64,000 nt of DNA from Paenibacillus_V sp046244365 (GCF_046244365.1 NZ_CP176395.1:4650001-4714000); one strand, 5' to 3'; counted from the stretch's first letter, positions 8,359 through 17,290 are shown. Translations and numbers: made by a program. Notes: generated by a model from the sequence alone, not told the origin.

Positions 8359-9432
8359 CTAAATATTTCGTTCCTCATACTCAAAGGGCTCTTCACACGA
8401 GAAAATTTCATGGAAAAATCCCATATACGGGATATCGTCTTCCAGGCATTTGATGCAATATGACAACTCCTCATCACACTTCGGCTCTTCACCACTGTTC
8501 CGCATACACTCGAACTCATCCACAATATTTTCCATGAGGGTTACTTTGATAAATAAGGGCAATTTATCCAACATCGAATTTTCGATCTTGGTCTCGGATC
8601 TGTATCCCTCGAGGGCAGTTATAAAATAATCATCCATAAACTTTTTGCGTTTACCGGCGTCTGGTTCCGATAGTATCCAGCCCACTCCGTTTCTCCAGAG
8701 ATCTGCCAGGTCATACATATACCAACCGAAACATGAATTATCGAAATCATACACAGTTATTTGCCCGTTATCAAAATCTATCATATAATTCCCATCGTTA
8801 TAATCAAAATGGATCATACCGAAAGACTCACGGTTCCTGTCCAATCCTTCTAAGGTTTTAAGGAGCTCTACCACCTTCTCCTTAAGCAGAGCTAAGGAGT
8901 CGGGTATCAGTTTATCGATATATTCGGCATTGTATTTATCAAAGAAACTATACCGACGATGGACTGGAGAATATCCTTTCGACAATTGGTGCAGTTTCCC
9001 CAGGACTTTACCGCAGTTATGATAATATTCGGTAATAGGAACTCCTTCACGGTACCGATAATTATTTTCCACAAGCTTTTTTCCTCTGGCCTTATCAAAC
9101 AGGCAGACAAAAAAAGTGTGATTATTATGAGTTATCTCTTCCAGCAGATTCCCCTTCCTGGATCTGACTACACCCGAGACACTTCCGCCATGCTCGAATA
9201 AATACCTGATATATTCAACTTCTCCCAGCAATTCTTCCCGGCTCCTGTCATTTAAGAAGGCGATTCTGATTACTTTCGCATCAGCGCCCTCTTTCTCACA
9301 GTTATAGACGACATTCCGCCCTCCGGCATGTGCCTTAACCGGCCTTGTTTCATAGCCTTCCAACCCGTACAACTCCGATATTAATGGGAGTAAATAAGCA
9401 TCACCGATTTTAATTACCTCGTTATAAGTCAT
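8359..9432 (-). CDS. Aminoglycoside-phosphotransferase / choline-kinase-fold protein
   Basis: 357 residues; ATG behind GGGAG. The protein-kinase-like fold is shown by the catalytic loop GMIHFDYNDGNYMIDF (H-x-D-x4-N) and the metal-binding VYDFDNSCFGWYMYDLADLW. This arrangement matches the APH family, nearest in feel to the stress-response kinase / homoserine kinase II branch rather than a dedicated aminoglycoside kinase. Substrate unknown. Monocistronic; a diverged family-1 repeat lies upstream at 9702. The sequence is AT-rich compared with the flanks, in keeping with acquired DNA. Confidence 0.85.
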   Translation of the reverse strand: MTYNEVIKIGDAYLLPLISELYGLEGYETRPVKAHAGGRNVVYNCEKEGADAKVIRIAFLNDRSREELLGEVEYIRYLFEHGGSVSGVVRSRKGNLLEEITHNNHTFFVCLFDKARGKKLVENNYRYREGVPITEYYHNCGKVLGKLHQLSKGYSPVHRRYSFFDKYNAEYIDKLIPDSLALLKEKVVELLKTLEGLDRNRESFGMIHFDYNDGNYMIDFDNGQITVYDFDNSCFGWYMYDLADLWRNGVGWILSEPDAGKRKKFMDDYFITALEGYRSETKIENSMLDKLPLFIKVTLMENIVDEFECMRNSGEEPKCDEELSYCIKCLEDDIPYMGFFHEIFSCEEPFEYEERNI

Positions 9433-9701
9433 AATATCTCCCTTAGCTACTAACGTAGTTAAAAACTCTGTTATTATTTATTTTCAATTTTCTCCTTAAT
9501 TTTGACCGCAAAATAAGCCCATATAATGGTAAATAACTCCTGTGGAATTAAATAATAACCACCTTGTTTTACATGGATACCACTCCATTAAGCTTTTTTC
9601 ACTTTGTATTTTACCTAATAATGCCAATTCAATTCTAAGGAAACTTTCTCTATAACAAAATTCAATTTTAAGTTAAAGTCGAGCAAGGATATTTGCTTTA
9701 T

Positions 9702-9754
9702 TCTGCCAGTGAACAAAGGCAACCGATCATTCTGGCCGGCTGCCGGTGGTCTCT
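9702..9754 (+). repeat. Family-1 repeat, copy 2 (within the 9433-9872 gap)
   Basis: A degenerate box TTCTGCCAGTGAA followed by a hairpin with GGCAACCGATC and GGCCGGCTGCC arms. It is 5' of the kinase gene. I see no gene or convincing site in the remainder of the 440-base AT-rich gap. Confidence 0.5.
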
Positions 9755-9872
9755 TATTCAACTTTTGTGTCCCGTTAGAATAACTTCATTTTTCTCCTTT
9801 ACCTGCAAGAAATAGAGCAATCGAAAAGAGAACTGTGGACCCCCCTAATCAAAAAACAGGAACAATGGAGGT

Positions 9873-10128
9873 ATGAGATTAGAAGTTCCAAAGATTAGAT
9901 CATGTGGGTGTAATCGTAAATGATTTCTCTGCCGCTAAAGAGTTTTTTCTCGATTTTGGCCTTGAGGTGCGGGGGGAATGGGTATCGGAAGGAGAGTGGA
10001 TGGATCAGGTAGTTGGGCTTAATGACGTTAAAGTAGCATGTGTAGGATTGCGGACGCCAGACGGTCAGGCATGGATAGAGCTAATCAAATTTTATACGAC
10101 GTCAGAGAGTGGTTCTCGTTGGATGTAA
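9873..10128 (+). pseudogene. Broken VOC-family gene (frameshift and truncation)
   Basis: ATG at 9873 follows GGAGGT and encodes MRLEVPK. One base later the frame shifts to LDHVGVIVNDFSAAKEFFLD, the normal continuation of a VOC protein (EVPKLDHVGVIV...). A single-base insertion is thus the simplest explanation. The second frame runs through GEWVSEGEWMDQVVGLNDV to a stop at 10128, roughly half the usual length, so the C-terminal half is also lost. A start inside the second frame would remove the first beta strand. Confidence 0.7.
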
Positions 10129-10136
10129 CTTCTCTA

Positions 10137-10895
10137 TTATTTATTAGCCAAAATGGTAAATTCCCAAGGAATGTTTTCATTTTTCCAACCACGATGCTCA
10201 TCAAATTTCATTAACTTAAAACCGGATGTAATAACGGAATTTATTATTTCGCTAAGGGTATAAGACCTAGTCGAAACGTCTGGAAATTCTTTTTGTTCAT
10301 GTTCATCGAAATAGTGTTTATATGCTACATCCCCACTATGTAATTCTGCGTCAAAGTAACATTGTTGGATTTGATATTGGATTTTAGCATTAGAAACGAT
10401 ACACCTTCTCAAGGGATGAAAATCACTTAGTACCATCACTCCGCTATCTTTAAGTAATGAAAAAAGAATAGACATGAATTTTTCAATGTCATTGAAGTAG
10501 TGTAATATTCCACCTTCTAAGTATAGCATGTCAAAATGACCACTATACTTTTCTAAGTCTATATCATAAATATCAGTAACAACATAATGTATAGATGCAT
10601 TAGCGGAATCCGCCAGTTCCAGGGCATACTTTTTATTTTCTTCCGATATATCAAATACCGTTACATCTGCGCCTAACACTGCTAATGGGACTGCTTTTCT
10701 TCCATTTGAACCACAAAGATTAGCAATCTTTTTTCCTGCAATGTGTTCAAAATATTGCTTATGTTTTTTTAGCTGTGCTTTGGGATTCTCCAATATTTGT
10801 TTTGCCTTATCCTTAGGTGAACCATCTCGTCTGTTCCAAAATTCATATGCTCGATGTTCCCAAGCTATCTTATTTTTAGCACTTTGTTCATTCAT
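10137..10895 (-). CDS. Class I SAM-dependent methyltransferase
   Basis: 252 residues from ATG 10895, preceded by GGGAG about eleven bases upstream; an in-frame start 27 bases further out has no site. The Rossmann motif I is unusual: IANLCGSNGRKAVPLAVLGADVTVFDIS, with C-G-S-N-G instead of G-x-G-x-G, as in a known bacterial methyltransferase subgroup. Motif II/III-like DMLYLEGGILHYFNDIEKF and FHPLRRCI follow. Substrate unknown. Convergent with the broken VOC gene. Confidence 0.8.
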   Translation of the reverse strand: MNEQSAKNKIAWEHRAYEFWNRRDGSPKDKAKQILENPKAQLKKHKQYFEHIAGKKIANLCGSNGRKAVPLAVLGADVTVFDISEENKKYALELADSANASIHYVVTDIYDIDLEKYSGHFDMLYLEGGILHYFNDIEKFMSILFSLLKDSGVMVLSDFHPLRRCIVSNAKIQYQIQQCYFDAELHSGDVAYKHYFDEHEQKEFPDVSTRSYTLSEIINSVITSGFKLMKFDEHRGWKNENIPWEFTILANK

Positions 10896-11082
10896 GGTAG
10901 TCGAATCTCCCTTCATTATCATCTATTTTTGATTTCCTGTCTTGACAAACATTAAAAGAAACCGCATACAATTCTAAGGCAAATTACATGATACCATTTA
11001 TTGGAACACTATGCCATATCATATCGCTTCAAATTTTACTCATAGTCGGTCGGCGGAAGTGCCTATGGCATATCTAAAAACC

Positions 11083-11115
11083 AAAGAAACCACTCCAATA
11101 TTAGGAGTGGCTTTG
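11083..11115 (-). terminator. Terminator of the ABC-F gene
   Basis: Stem CCACTCC (11090-11096) and GGAGTGG (11104-11110). On the minus strand it is followed by TTTCTTTGGTTTTT, fitting a terminator about 75 bases past the ABC-F stop. Confidence 0.65.
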
Positions 11116-11188
11116 TGTTTGTAATTTTCTGGCACTCAAGTTCAACCATTGCAAAACCTAGTTCTTGAATTGCTGCTTTCTATTGTAG

Positions 11189-13150
11189 TCATTGCATCCA
11201 TTCCATCCATTCCTCTATTAGTTGGTCTAATTTAGACTGCAGTTGTTCACGCTCTAACCAAGTCTTCTCCAATTTCTCAATTTCATTAGAAGCATTCCAT
11301 TCAGCCAATTGCTTATCCAATAACACTGCTTCAGCTTCTAAGGCAGCAATATGTTGCTCCAGCTGTCCAGCCGAATTCTTTTCTTTCTGCTGCTTTAATG
11401 TCTGTTTCCTGCCGCTGTCTGTAAGCAGATTATTTTTTTGCAAGCTGCCTCTCTCGACTTCTGTCTCCCGTTCCAATTGTTGCACGCTCACATTCTCTTT
11501 CGTTCCCAAAGCGTCCAGCCTTGCCGCATAAACTTTATAATCATCGTAATTCCCAATAAACGCTCTTACCTTTCCATTTTTTAACTCCCATACTTTCTTA
11601 GCCAAGCGGTTTACAAAATAACGGTCATGCGAAATGGCCAGCAGAGTGCCTGGAAACTCCTCTAACGCCTCTTCGAGCGCCTCCCGAGAAGCAATATCCA
11701 AATGATTCGTCGGTTCATCAAGCAATAATAAATTCGGTTTTTTTCTAACCAGCAACGCAAGCCGAATCCGTGACCATTCCCCGCCAGAGAGCATACTTAT
11801 AGGCTTAAATACATCATTGCCGTAAAATAAATATTGGGCTAGAGTGTTTCTAGCTTCGCCTTCCTCGTACTGCCCCTCTATGCAAAAATATTTCAATAAC
11901 GTCAGCTTATGATCTGTACCCGTATGTTCTTGCTGAGCCAAATAGCCGGTTTCTACCCGTGCTCCAAGCTCCAAAACACCCTTATCAGGCTGTATTTCGT
12001 CCAAAAACAGCTTAAACAATGTTGTTTTTCCAGTGCCGTTATCTCCAAGGAGCACAACCTTTTCTCCATATTGCAATCTTCCTTCGGCTTCGTGCAAAAT
12101 CTGCTTGTTCCCGAAACTCTTGGATAATTGCTCAAACTGCAATACGGCACGTCCGGAACGGTCTGACGGAGAAATCATAAAGCTAGCCTGCTTCTGCTCT
12201 AAAGCAGGTTTCTTAATGATCTCCATTTTCTCAAGCACTTTACGGATTGAAGCGGCTCTTTTGAAAAACTTTTCGTTATCGCCATTTCGTCCCCATTCCT
12301 CCAGCTTGCGAATGGTCTCCTTCATCTTCTTTACAGCCTTTTGCTGCTCTTCATATTGAGCGAACTGCTGCAGCACCCTTTCTTCCTTCTCCTTCATATA
12401 ACCGCTGTAATTGCTGAAATAGACATGTGCTTCGCCATCCTCCAGCTCTATTATCTTATTGCATACAGCGTCAAGGAAATAGCGGTCATGAGACACAATC
12501 ATACAGGTTCCGTCATAGCGCTCAAGAAATTTTTCAAGCCATTCTATGCCTTTTAAATCAAGATGATTAGTCGGCTCATCGAGCAAGAGCAGCTCAGGCT
12601 TCATAACAAGCTGGGAAGCTAGCACAACCCTTGTTTTTTCTCCGCCCGACAAACTGCCAAACTTTCTTTCATCATAACTGCGCTCTATCTGAAGACCGCT
12701 TGTTACTTGATCAATAGTTGTATCTATTTCATAGCCCCCGCCAAGCTCAAAGCTATCTTGCAATTGTGCATAAGCAAGCAGCAATTTTTCCATTATTCCC
12801 GGATGCTCCGCTGCTTCAGTACTTGACATTTGCTGCTCCAAAACAGACATCTCATGCTTTAAATTGATTATTTCATTAAAACCGCTGGCAAGAACTTCAT
12901 AAACCGTCATCGTTTCAAACTCTTTAGGTACTTGCGGCAAATAACCGGTTTGTAAATCCTTTCTTCTTGTCAACACGCCTTCATCAACATGATCGCAGCC
13001 GGCTAATAGACGAAACAACGTAGATTTTCCACTTCCGTTACGTCCTATTAATCCTGCTCGTTCGCCTTCCTGCAATTGAAAGGTTACTCCGTTCAAAACT
13101 AGATTTGCGGCATGGTATTTTTTCACTTGTTGTGCATTTATCAGTAACAT
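11189..13150 (-). CDS. ABC-F type ribosomal-protection ATPase
   Basis: 653 residues, soluble, with no membrane segment. Two ABC domains. The first has Walker A GRNGSGKST (about residue 37), signature LSGGEKTR and Walker B LLLLDEPTNHLD; the second has GDNGTGKTT, LSGGEWSR and another LLLLDEPTNHLD. A charged interdomain linker (about 240-320) and a coiled-coil C-terminal extension (about 560-653) are present, as in antibiotic-resistance ABC-F proteins that act on the ribosome. The start ATG has AGGAGG upstream. A leader peptide and terminator lie just before it, so drug-induced attenuation is very likely. Which drug class cannot be read from the sequence. Confidence 0.9.
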   Translation of the reverse strand: MLLINAQQVKKYHAANLVLNGVTFQLQEGERAGLIGRNGSGKSTLFRLLAGCDHVDEGVLTRRKDLQTGYLPQVPKEFETMTVYEVLASGFNEIINLKHEMSVLEQQMSSTEAAEHPGIMEKLLLAYAQLQDSFELGGGYEIDTTIDQVTSGLQIERSYDERKFGSLSGGEKTRVVLASQLVMKPELLLLDEPTNHLDLKGIEWLEKFLERYDGTCMIVSHDRYFLDAVCNKIIELEDGEAHVYFSNYSGYMKEKEERVLQQFAQYEEQQKAVKKMKETIRKLEEWGRNGDNEKFFKRAASIRKVLEKMEIIKKPALEQKQASFMISPSDRSGRAVLQFEQLSKSFGNKQILHEAEGRLQYGEKVVLLGDNGTGKTTLFKLFLDEIQPDKGVLELGARVETGYLAQQEHTGTDHKLTLLKYFCIEGQYEEGEARNTLAQYLFYGNDVFKPISMLSGGEWSRIRLALLVRKKPNLLLLDEPTNHLDIASREALEEALEEFPGTLLAISHDRYFVNRLAKKVWELKNGKVRAFIGNYDDYKVYAARLDALGTKENVSVQQLERETEVERGSLQKNNLLTDSGRKQTLKQQKEKNSAGQLEQHIAALEAEAVLLDKQLAEWNASNEIEKLEKTWLEREQLQSKLDQLIEEWMEWMQ

Positions 13151-13203
13151 AGCAAGAGCCTCCTAATTATTAGAGACACTCTTTCTTTCCCCTTTCAGAA
13201 AAA

Positions 13204-13240
13204 CAAAAAAAGAGCCGCGGCAATAAGCACACGGCCCTTT
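13204..13240 (-). terminator. Attenuator hairpin between leader peptide and ABC-F gene
   Basis: On the minus strand AGGGCCG (13238-13232) pairs with CGGCTCT (13217-13211) and is followed by a run of T. It starts 16 bases after the leader stop and lies about 55 bases before the ABC-F start, where it would stop transcription unless the leader RNA refolds. Confidence 0.75.
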
Positions 13241-13253
13241 GAACAGATAAAAT

Positions 13254-13409
13254 TTATCCGATCAGGTAAAGGCAGGCGTCTTCTCGCGATTGGTAAACGG
13301 TATGATCAAAAATAGACGGACTGATCCCGTTCGCGAAAAAATCATGAACAATGCCAGCACATGCCAATGGCCGCCGGCTAATTGGATGATTAAGATTCTC
13401 TTTATTCAC
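13254..13409 (-). CDS. 51-residue leader peptide of the ABC-F gene
   Basis: GTG at 13409-13407 lies five bases after GGAGGTGA, a very strong site. The peptide begins MNKENLNHPISRRPLACAG and ends DACLYLIG. Its stop is immediately followed by the terminator. This layout (promoter, short translated ORF, terminator, ABC-F gene) matches ribosome-mediated attenuation as known for VmlR-type and other ABC-F genes: a drug-stalled ribosome on the leader would block the terminator. A CCGGCGGCC stretch in the leader can compete for the terminator arm. The stall position is unknown. Confidence 0.7.
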   Translation of the reverse strand: MNKENLNHPISRRPLACAGIVHDFFANGISPSIFDHTVYQSREDACLYLIG

Positions 13410-13439
13410 CTGCCTCACCTCCTTCTGCATAGTAGTGAT

Positions 13440-13469
13440 AATATAACATATTAAAATACAGCTTGGCAA
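13440..13469 (-). promoter_or_regulatory. Promoter of the leader / ABC-F unit
   Basis: On the minus strand TTGCCA (13469-13464), an 18-base AT-rich spacer, then TATATT (13445-13440), close to the main sigma factor consensus. Transcription would start just before the leader's ribosome site. Confidence 0.65.
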
Positions 13470-13541
13470 TGAAGTACATGCTCGATGCTGCACATACTCG
13501 AACGGCCCCTGGTACTAACGAGATAATTCCGTCTTAAAAGT

Positions 13542-14144
13542 TTACTTTTGAGAATCAAGAATAAACATAGATGCATCCTGACCCATGAATAATTTACTCC
13601 CCGTATAAAAAGTTTTGGATTGAATATTCCTATACCCTATTTTAGTCATAATGTCGGTTAGCTCGACTTGATTAAATCCGTTATGAACGATATCTGAAAC
13701 TATTTTTTCATTTTTATTAAAATCTACGATTAGTAAATGTCCTCCTTCATTCAGAACATCAAATAATCTTGATAAAATTAATTCAACATCATGAATATGG
13801 AGCAGAACCTGAGCCATAAAAATATAGTCAGCATGTAAATCCGATAGACCTTCCTTTTCAAAATCAAAGCATAATGTATCTACATTCTGAATATTAAAAC
13901 CAGAAACTTTTTGGTTTATTTGATTAATCATGTTTTGAGAAGTATCCAGAAAAAGCATAGAATTAAAATCGTTTAACAAGTTCATTCCGACAAGACCAGT
14001 GCCACACCCAAAATCAATAGCATTCTTACTATTAGCGTCAACTAAATATTCACGAATGGCATCAGATGATACCTTGGCAATTTGAATTCTTTCAGAAGTG
14101 TCATATATATTCGCTATCATTTCAAACTTATCCGTATTTCCCAT
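13542..14144 (-). CDS. Class I SAM-dependent methyltransferase
   Basis: 200 residues; ATG behind AAGGAGAGG. Motif I is AIDFGCGTGLVGMNLL (about residue 40), followed by the acidic end of strand 2 (LFLDTSQNMINQI) and LIVDFNKNE, all standard for the small-molecule methyltransferase (UbiE/UPF0585-like) fold. It shares this layout with the 206-residue protein at 19004-19624. Downstream of and in line with the TetR gene at 14233 on the same strand, with an 88-base gap that contains one arm of the inverted repeat described at 14181. Confidence 0.83.
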   Translation of the reverse strand: MGNTDKFEMIANIYDTSERIQIAKVSSDAIREYLVDANSKNAIDFGCGTGLVGMNLLNDFNSMLFLDTSQNMINQINQKVSGFNIQNVDTLCFDFEKEGLSDLHADYIFMAQVLLHIHDVELILSRLFDVLNEGGHLLIVDFNKNEKIVSDIVHNGFNQVELTDIMTKIGYRNIQSKTFYTGSKLFMGQDASMFILDSQK

Positions 14145-14180
14145 TGTTACCTCTCCTTAATAATAAAGTCTGAACACTAA

Positions 14181-14206
14181 AAAACTTGCCGTTACTCGTG
14201 GTAGTA
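14181..14206 (+). repeat. Arm of a repeat flanking the TetR / DsbA-like pair (left)
   Basis: AAAACTTGCCGTTAC (14181-14195) followed by TCGTGGTA. Fourteen bases recur exactly in reverse complement at 16182-16195, and a diverged direct copy occurs at 16138-16163. The two genes at 14233-15911 lie between. Confidence 0.55.
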
Positions 14207-14232
14207 CATAGTCTTGTGGAGGCAACAAAATC

Positions 14233-14793
14233 TCAAACTTGTTCAATCCCAGACATCAGAAAAGAAATGGCCGACTTGATAAATGCTTCCGGCGATAATT
14301 CCTTACTATTTCTCCTCCACTCCACAGAAGCGCCATAAACGCCCCAACTTAAAATGACAGCTGTAATTTTTAGAGATTCATTCTCTTTCGTTGTATGTTG
14401 TTTTCGCAACATTCCATAGAAAATGATTTCAAGTTGTTCCCTAATAATACGGGCTATGGTCTCGTCGTATCCTCTATGACACCGACTGGACAAAGCTCTT
14501 TGGAAATCCGTTATGGCCACGAAGATATCAGTAATCGATTCTTCATTTAATTCGCTTTTCTCGAAGTCTATGGCATTCAAATTAATCAATAAAACTTCCG
14601 ATAATACCTTGTCGAGCAAGTCATATATATCTTCAAAGTGATAATAGAACGTTGCACGATTAACCATAGCCTCTGTAGTAATATCCTTAACGGTAATTTC
14701 CTTGAATTCTTTTTTACCTGAAAGTTCAATAAAAGAGTCCATGATTAACTTACGAGTTCGTAAAATTCGGGGATCTGTCTTTGATTGAGTCAT
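14233..14793 (-). CDS. TetR/AcrR-family repressor
   Basis: 186 residues from ATG 14793 (GGAGGG upstream). The N-terminal helix-turn-helix is clear: RTRKLIMDSFIELSGKKEF, EITVKDITTEAMVNRATFYYHF. The C-terminal ligand domain (DUF-type TetR_C with a conserved ..ILSWGVYGASVEWRRNSKELSPEAF end) is the kind found in AT-rich Bacillota. It is divergent from the DsbA-like gene at 14961, with the 167-base gap likely holding its operator, although I cannot pick out a certain palindrome. Probable targets: itself, the methyltransferase downstream and the divergent gene. Confidence 0.88.
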   Translation of the reverse strand: MTQSKTDPRILRTRKLIMDSFIELSGKKEFKEITVKDITTEAMVNRATFYYHFEDIYDLLDKVLSEVLLINLNAIDFEKSELNEESITDIFVAITDFQRALSSRCHRGYDETIARIIREQLEIIFYGMLRKQHTTKENESLKITAVILSWGVYGASVEWRRNSKELSPEAFIKSAISFLMSGIEQV

Positions 14794-14960
14794 ATCATGT
14801 CCCTCCAACTTTTTAAACAATTGTATCAATGTGTTGCATAAACGACAAATGGAATGATCTATTGGTGTTCCGATAGTTTTTTTATGGCTAGAATAGGATT
14901 GTAAAACAAAGCGATGTTTCTAGTAAAGCTTGTTTATGACACATCAAGGAGGCAATAATC

Positions 14961-15911
14961 ATGGTGAATGAGGATAAACGAATGGCGAACGATAATCATA
15001 TGATTTGTGATTTGGAAACAGGTGTATGTGGAGTAGCTGGGGAGGAAGAAATGAAGATAATCGATTTTAATCAACCCCCAAAATCCATTGAAGTTTATTA
15101 TGTAACGGATCCCATTTGCTCTCACTGCTGGGCGCTTGATCCTGTTCTTCGTCGATTTAAAGAGCAGTATGGACATTATTTCAACTTTCATACGGTTATG
15201 GGTGGATTGCTGGAAAAATGGAGTGATGAGCCTGTCGACCCGCGTAACGGAATATCTGGGCCTGCTGACGTCTTCGGCCACTGGAGAGAGGTTGGAAAAT
15301 ATTCGCGCATGCCGATTGACGGTTCACTGATGCTCGACAATCCGGTCCAATCCTCCTTCCCGCCTTCTCGTGTATTTAAAGTGATTCAAAAAACTTATAA
15401 CGATGCATTAGCCTATGATTACTTAAGACGATCACGAGAAGATCTGTTCGCATTTAATCGAAATATCGCCGATGAATCCATCATGATAGACATAGTAAAT
15501 GAGCTAGGACTTGATGGAGAAGCTATTGTAAAGGATGCCGAACAACAAACCGCCCAACAATTATTGAATGAAGATTTTAGTCTCGCTAGAAGCCTTGGTG
15601 TTAGAGGTTTCCCGACGATCATTATGATGAACGAGGAAAATAAAGGATTGAAAATCGTAGGCAGTCGTCCGATTGAGTCCTATGTTGAGGGCCTACAGCA
15701 AATTCTAAATACGGATGAAATACAACCAAAACAACAACCATCGCTTTCTAACTTGCTTGAAAAAGAAAAGCTATTATTTTCTAAAGAAATTGAAGTTATG
15801 TATGATATTGAAAAGTCGGAAATCAACGCTTTTGTTGAAAAAGAACTTTCACCAAGCAGTTATCAAGTGAAGGAACTTTTAGGAGAATCCTATTTTACAA
15901 CTACCAAATAA
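14961..15911 (+). CDS. DsbA-family thioredoxin-fold protein (FrnE / SpxH-like)
   Basis: 316 residues; ATG with AGGAGG upstream. The thioredoxin-like fold begins IEVYYVTDPICSHCWALDP: the CxxC-type site is C-S-H-C, here in the context seen in DsbA-family proteins close to SpxH (YjbH), which feed Spx to ClpXP. The second half carries the cis-Pro loop VRGFPTIIM. An extra C-terminal segment (residues about 245-316) is charged. No signal peptide, so cytoplasmic. It could be an oxidoreductase/isomerase or an adaptor; the SpxH role is possible but not shown. Divergent from and probably controlled by the TetR gene. Confidence 0.8.
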   Translation: MVNEDKRMANDNHMICDLETGVCGVAGEEEMKIIDFNQPPKSIEVYYVTDPICSHCWALDPVLRRFKEQYGHYFNFHTVMGGLLEKWSDEPVDPRNGISGPADVFGHWREVGKYSRMPIDGSLMLDNPVQSSFPPSRVFKVIQKTYNDALAYDYLRRSREDLFAFNRNIADESIMIDIVNELGLDGEAIVKDAEQQTAQQLLNEDFSLARSLGVRGFPTIIMMNEENKGLKIVGSRPIESYVEGLQQILNTDEIQPKQQPSLSNLLEKEKLLFSKEIEVMYDIEKSEINAFVEKELSPSSYQVKELLGESYFTTTK

Positions 15912-16017
15912 TAATAGAGAAAGTCTTGCCGGCTCAGTCCTCAGTTCGACTGTTGTCTGACTGATAAAATATCCAATAACCATTTTAAACAATACCCTTC
16001 CGCAAATAGTTCAAAAA

Positions 16018-16046
16018 GGGGCTTTTCCTTTCGACGGAAAAGTCCC
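16018..16046. terminator. Hairpin after the DsbA-like gene
   Basis: GGGGCTTTTCC (16018-16028) with GGAAAAGTCCC (16036-16046), one G-T pair. The T-run lies on the minus-strand side, so it resembles the hairpins of repeat family 1 but lacks their box. Confidence 0.55.
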
Positions 16047-16137
16047 TAAACTGAATCATAAACTCATAGTTGTTATTTGACTTTAAGCTTCTTGCACCAG
16101 TAACCCAGCTTTCTGCGCCCCGTGAGCGGTCAAATCC

Positions 16138-16195
16138 AAAACTTTTTGCTGTTACTTGTGGTACGGTTCACCGCGCTGTCTGTAACGGCAAGTTT
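16138..16195 (+). repeat. Palindromic repeat flanking the TetR / DsbA-like pair (right)
   Basis: AAAACTTTTTGCTGTTAC at the left and GTAACGGCAAGTTT (16182-16195) at the right form an imperfect inverted repeat around a 26-base centre. The right arm is an exact 14-base reverse complement of 14182-14195. Confidence 0.5.
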
Positions 16196-16198
16196 AAA

Positions 16199-16220
16199 GG
16201 CCATCCTTTGTGGGATGGCC
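16199..16220 (-). terminator. Terminator of the kinase gene at 16248
   Basis: GGCCATCC and GGATGGCC arms with a short loop, 28 bases past the stop on the minus strand, followed by TTTAAAC. Confidence 0.6.
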
Positions 16221-16247
16221 TGCCCTATCAAATCTAAACAACTATAC

Positions 16248-17129
16248 TCAATAACCTACCGAATTCCTTAAAGTAAGAATATTTTCCTGAAGGAACGTTT
16301 GATTTTTTTCAATTCCTCTGTTTTTACACCAAACAACTGCGTTGAAAGCATCGTAAAAATCATAAAATGGCAGCACTCTTTCCAGAGCCAACATAGGTCG
16401 AATCGATTGATAACCTTCAATGAACGGCAACTTTGTTCTCGGATTGACTTCCCAAATATATCGATTGACTTTTGTAAAATCTATTTCCGACGATCCACCA
16501 CGGGCACTCTCGAAATCAATAATGCCAGTGACCTTGTTATCATTTACCAATATATTACCAGGTCTAAAATCCATATGAACAATGCATGGCCCGTCAGGTT
16601 CCGGTAAAGCAGAGAAAACTCCATCAAAGTGAAGAATACATCTTTCATACAATTTTGAGTCGAGAATCTCTTTGCATGGCTCTTTCCACTTTTCAAAATT
16701 ACTTTTGATATGTAATCTCCAATTATTTTGGTCAAGTAACTTAAAACCATCGGTTACATGGTAACCATACCCAGGAGTTTTAACCTCATGGAGCATAGCA
16801 TGATACACGCCAATTTGAAAAGAGAGTTTCTCATTAATGTCTCCTGTACAAGGCATACCTTGAATTGCCGAAAGAAGCAATGCTCCAGTAGTACTTTCAT
16901 CCCCGTACCAAATGTCCAACACCTTAGGAACAGGTATTACACCCTTTAATGTTTCAAGCATCTGAAATTCACGGAATAGTTTATCCTTGTTAAATGGAAT
17001 TTTTACATACACTTTTTCTCCGTTAGCGAGAGTAAGTTTGTATACATCAGAACTAAATGACTCTGGAACATCTTCTACATTCAAGACGTTCAGCTTTAAC
17101 TTTTCAATAACATTTAGAATGGAACTCAT
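16248..17129 (-). CDS. Aminoglycoside-phosphotransferase-family protein
   Basis: 293 residues from ATG 17129, chosen for GGAGGT seven bases upstream; the frame is open another 47 codons without a site. The catalytic loop is IVHMDFRPGNILV (H-x-D-x4-N) and the metal site is IIDFESARGG, both standard for the APH fold. The N-lobe has VYVKIPFNK with the ATP-binding Lys and a conserved ALLLSAIQG hinge. Substrate unknown; these genes are common as single resistance-like genes in Bacillota. Monocistronic. Confidence 0.85.
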   Translation of the reverse strand: MSSILNVIEKLKLNVLNVEDVPESFSSDVYKLTLANGEKVYVKIPFNKDKLFREFQMLETLKGVIPVPKVLDIWYGDESTTGALLLSAIQGMPCTGDINEKLSFQIGVYHAMLHEVKTPGYGYHVTDGFKLLDQNNWRLHIKSNFEKWKEPCKEILDSKLYERCILHFDGVFSALPEPDGPCIVHMDFRPGNILVNDNKVTGIIDFESARGGSSEIDFTKVNRYIWEVNPRTKLPFIEGYQSIRPMLALERVLPFYDFYDAFNAVVWCKNRGIEKNQTFLQENILTLRNSVGY

Positions 17130-17270
17130 AAAGTACCTCCTCGTTTTGGATTGCAAAACGATAATCCCGATTAAAAACCTTTGACTTTCTCGGGATCTCT
17201 TGGCATTCCCTGGAATTAACCAAATTAAACCCAATCTCTTACATATATCATATTCTTGATCCAGAACCAA

Positions 17271-17290
17271 GACCCCTTTTTAGAGGGGTC
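17271..17290. terminator. Hairpin between two accessory blocks
   Basis: GACCCCT (17271-17277) and AGGGGTC (17284-17290) around TTTTAG. The remaining 130 bases to the kinase start look like its promoter region. Confidence 0.45.
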
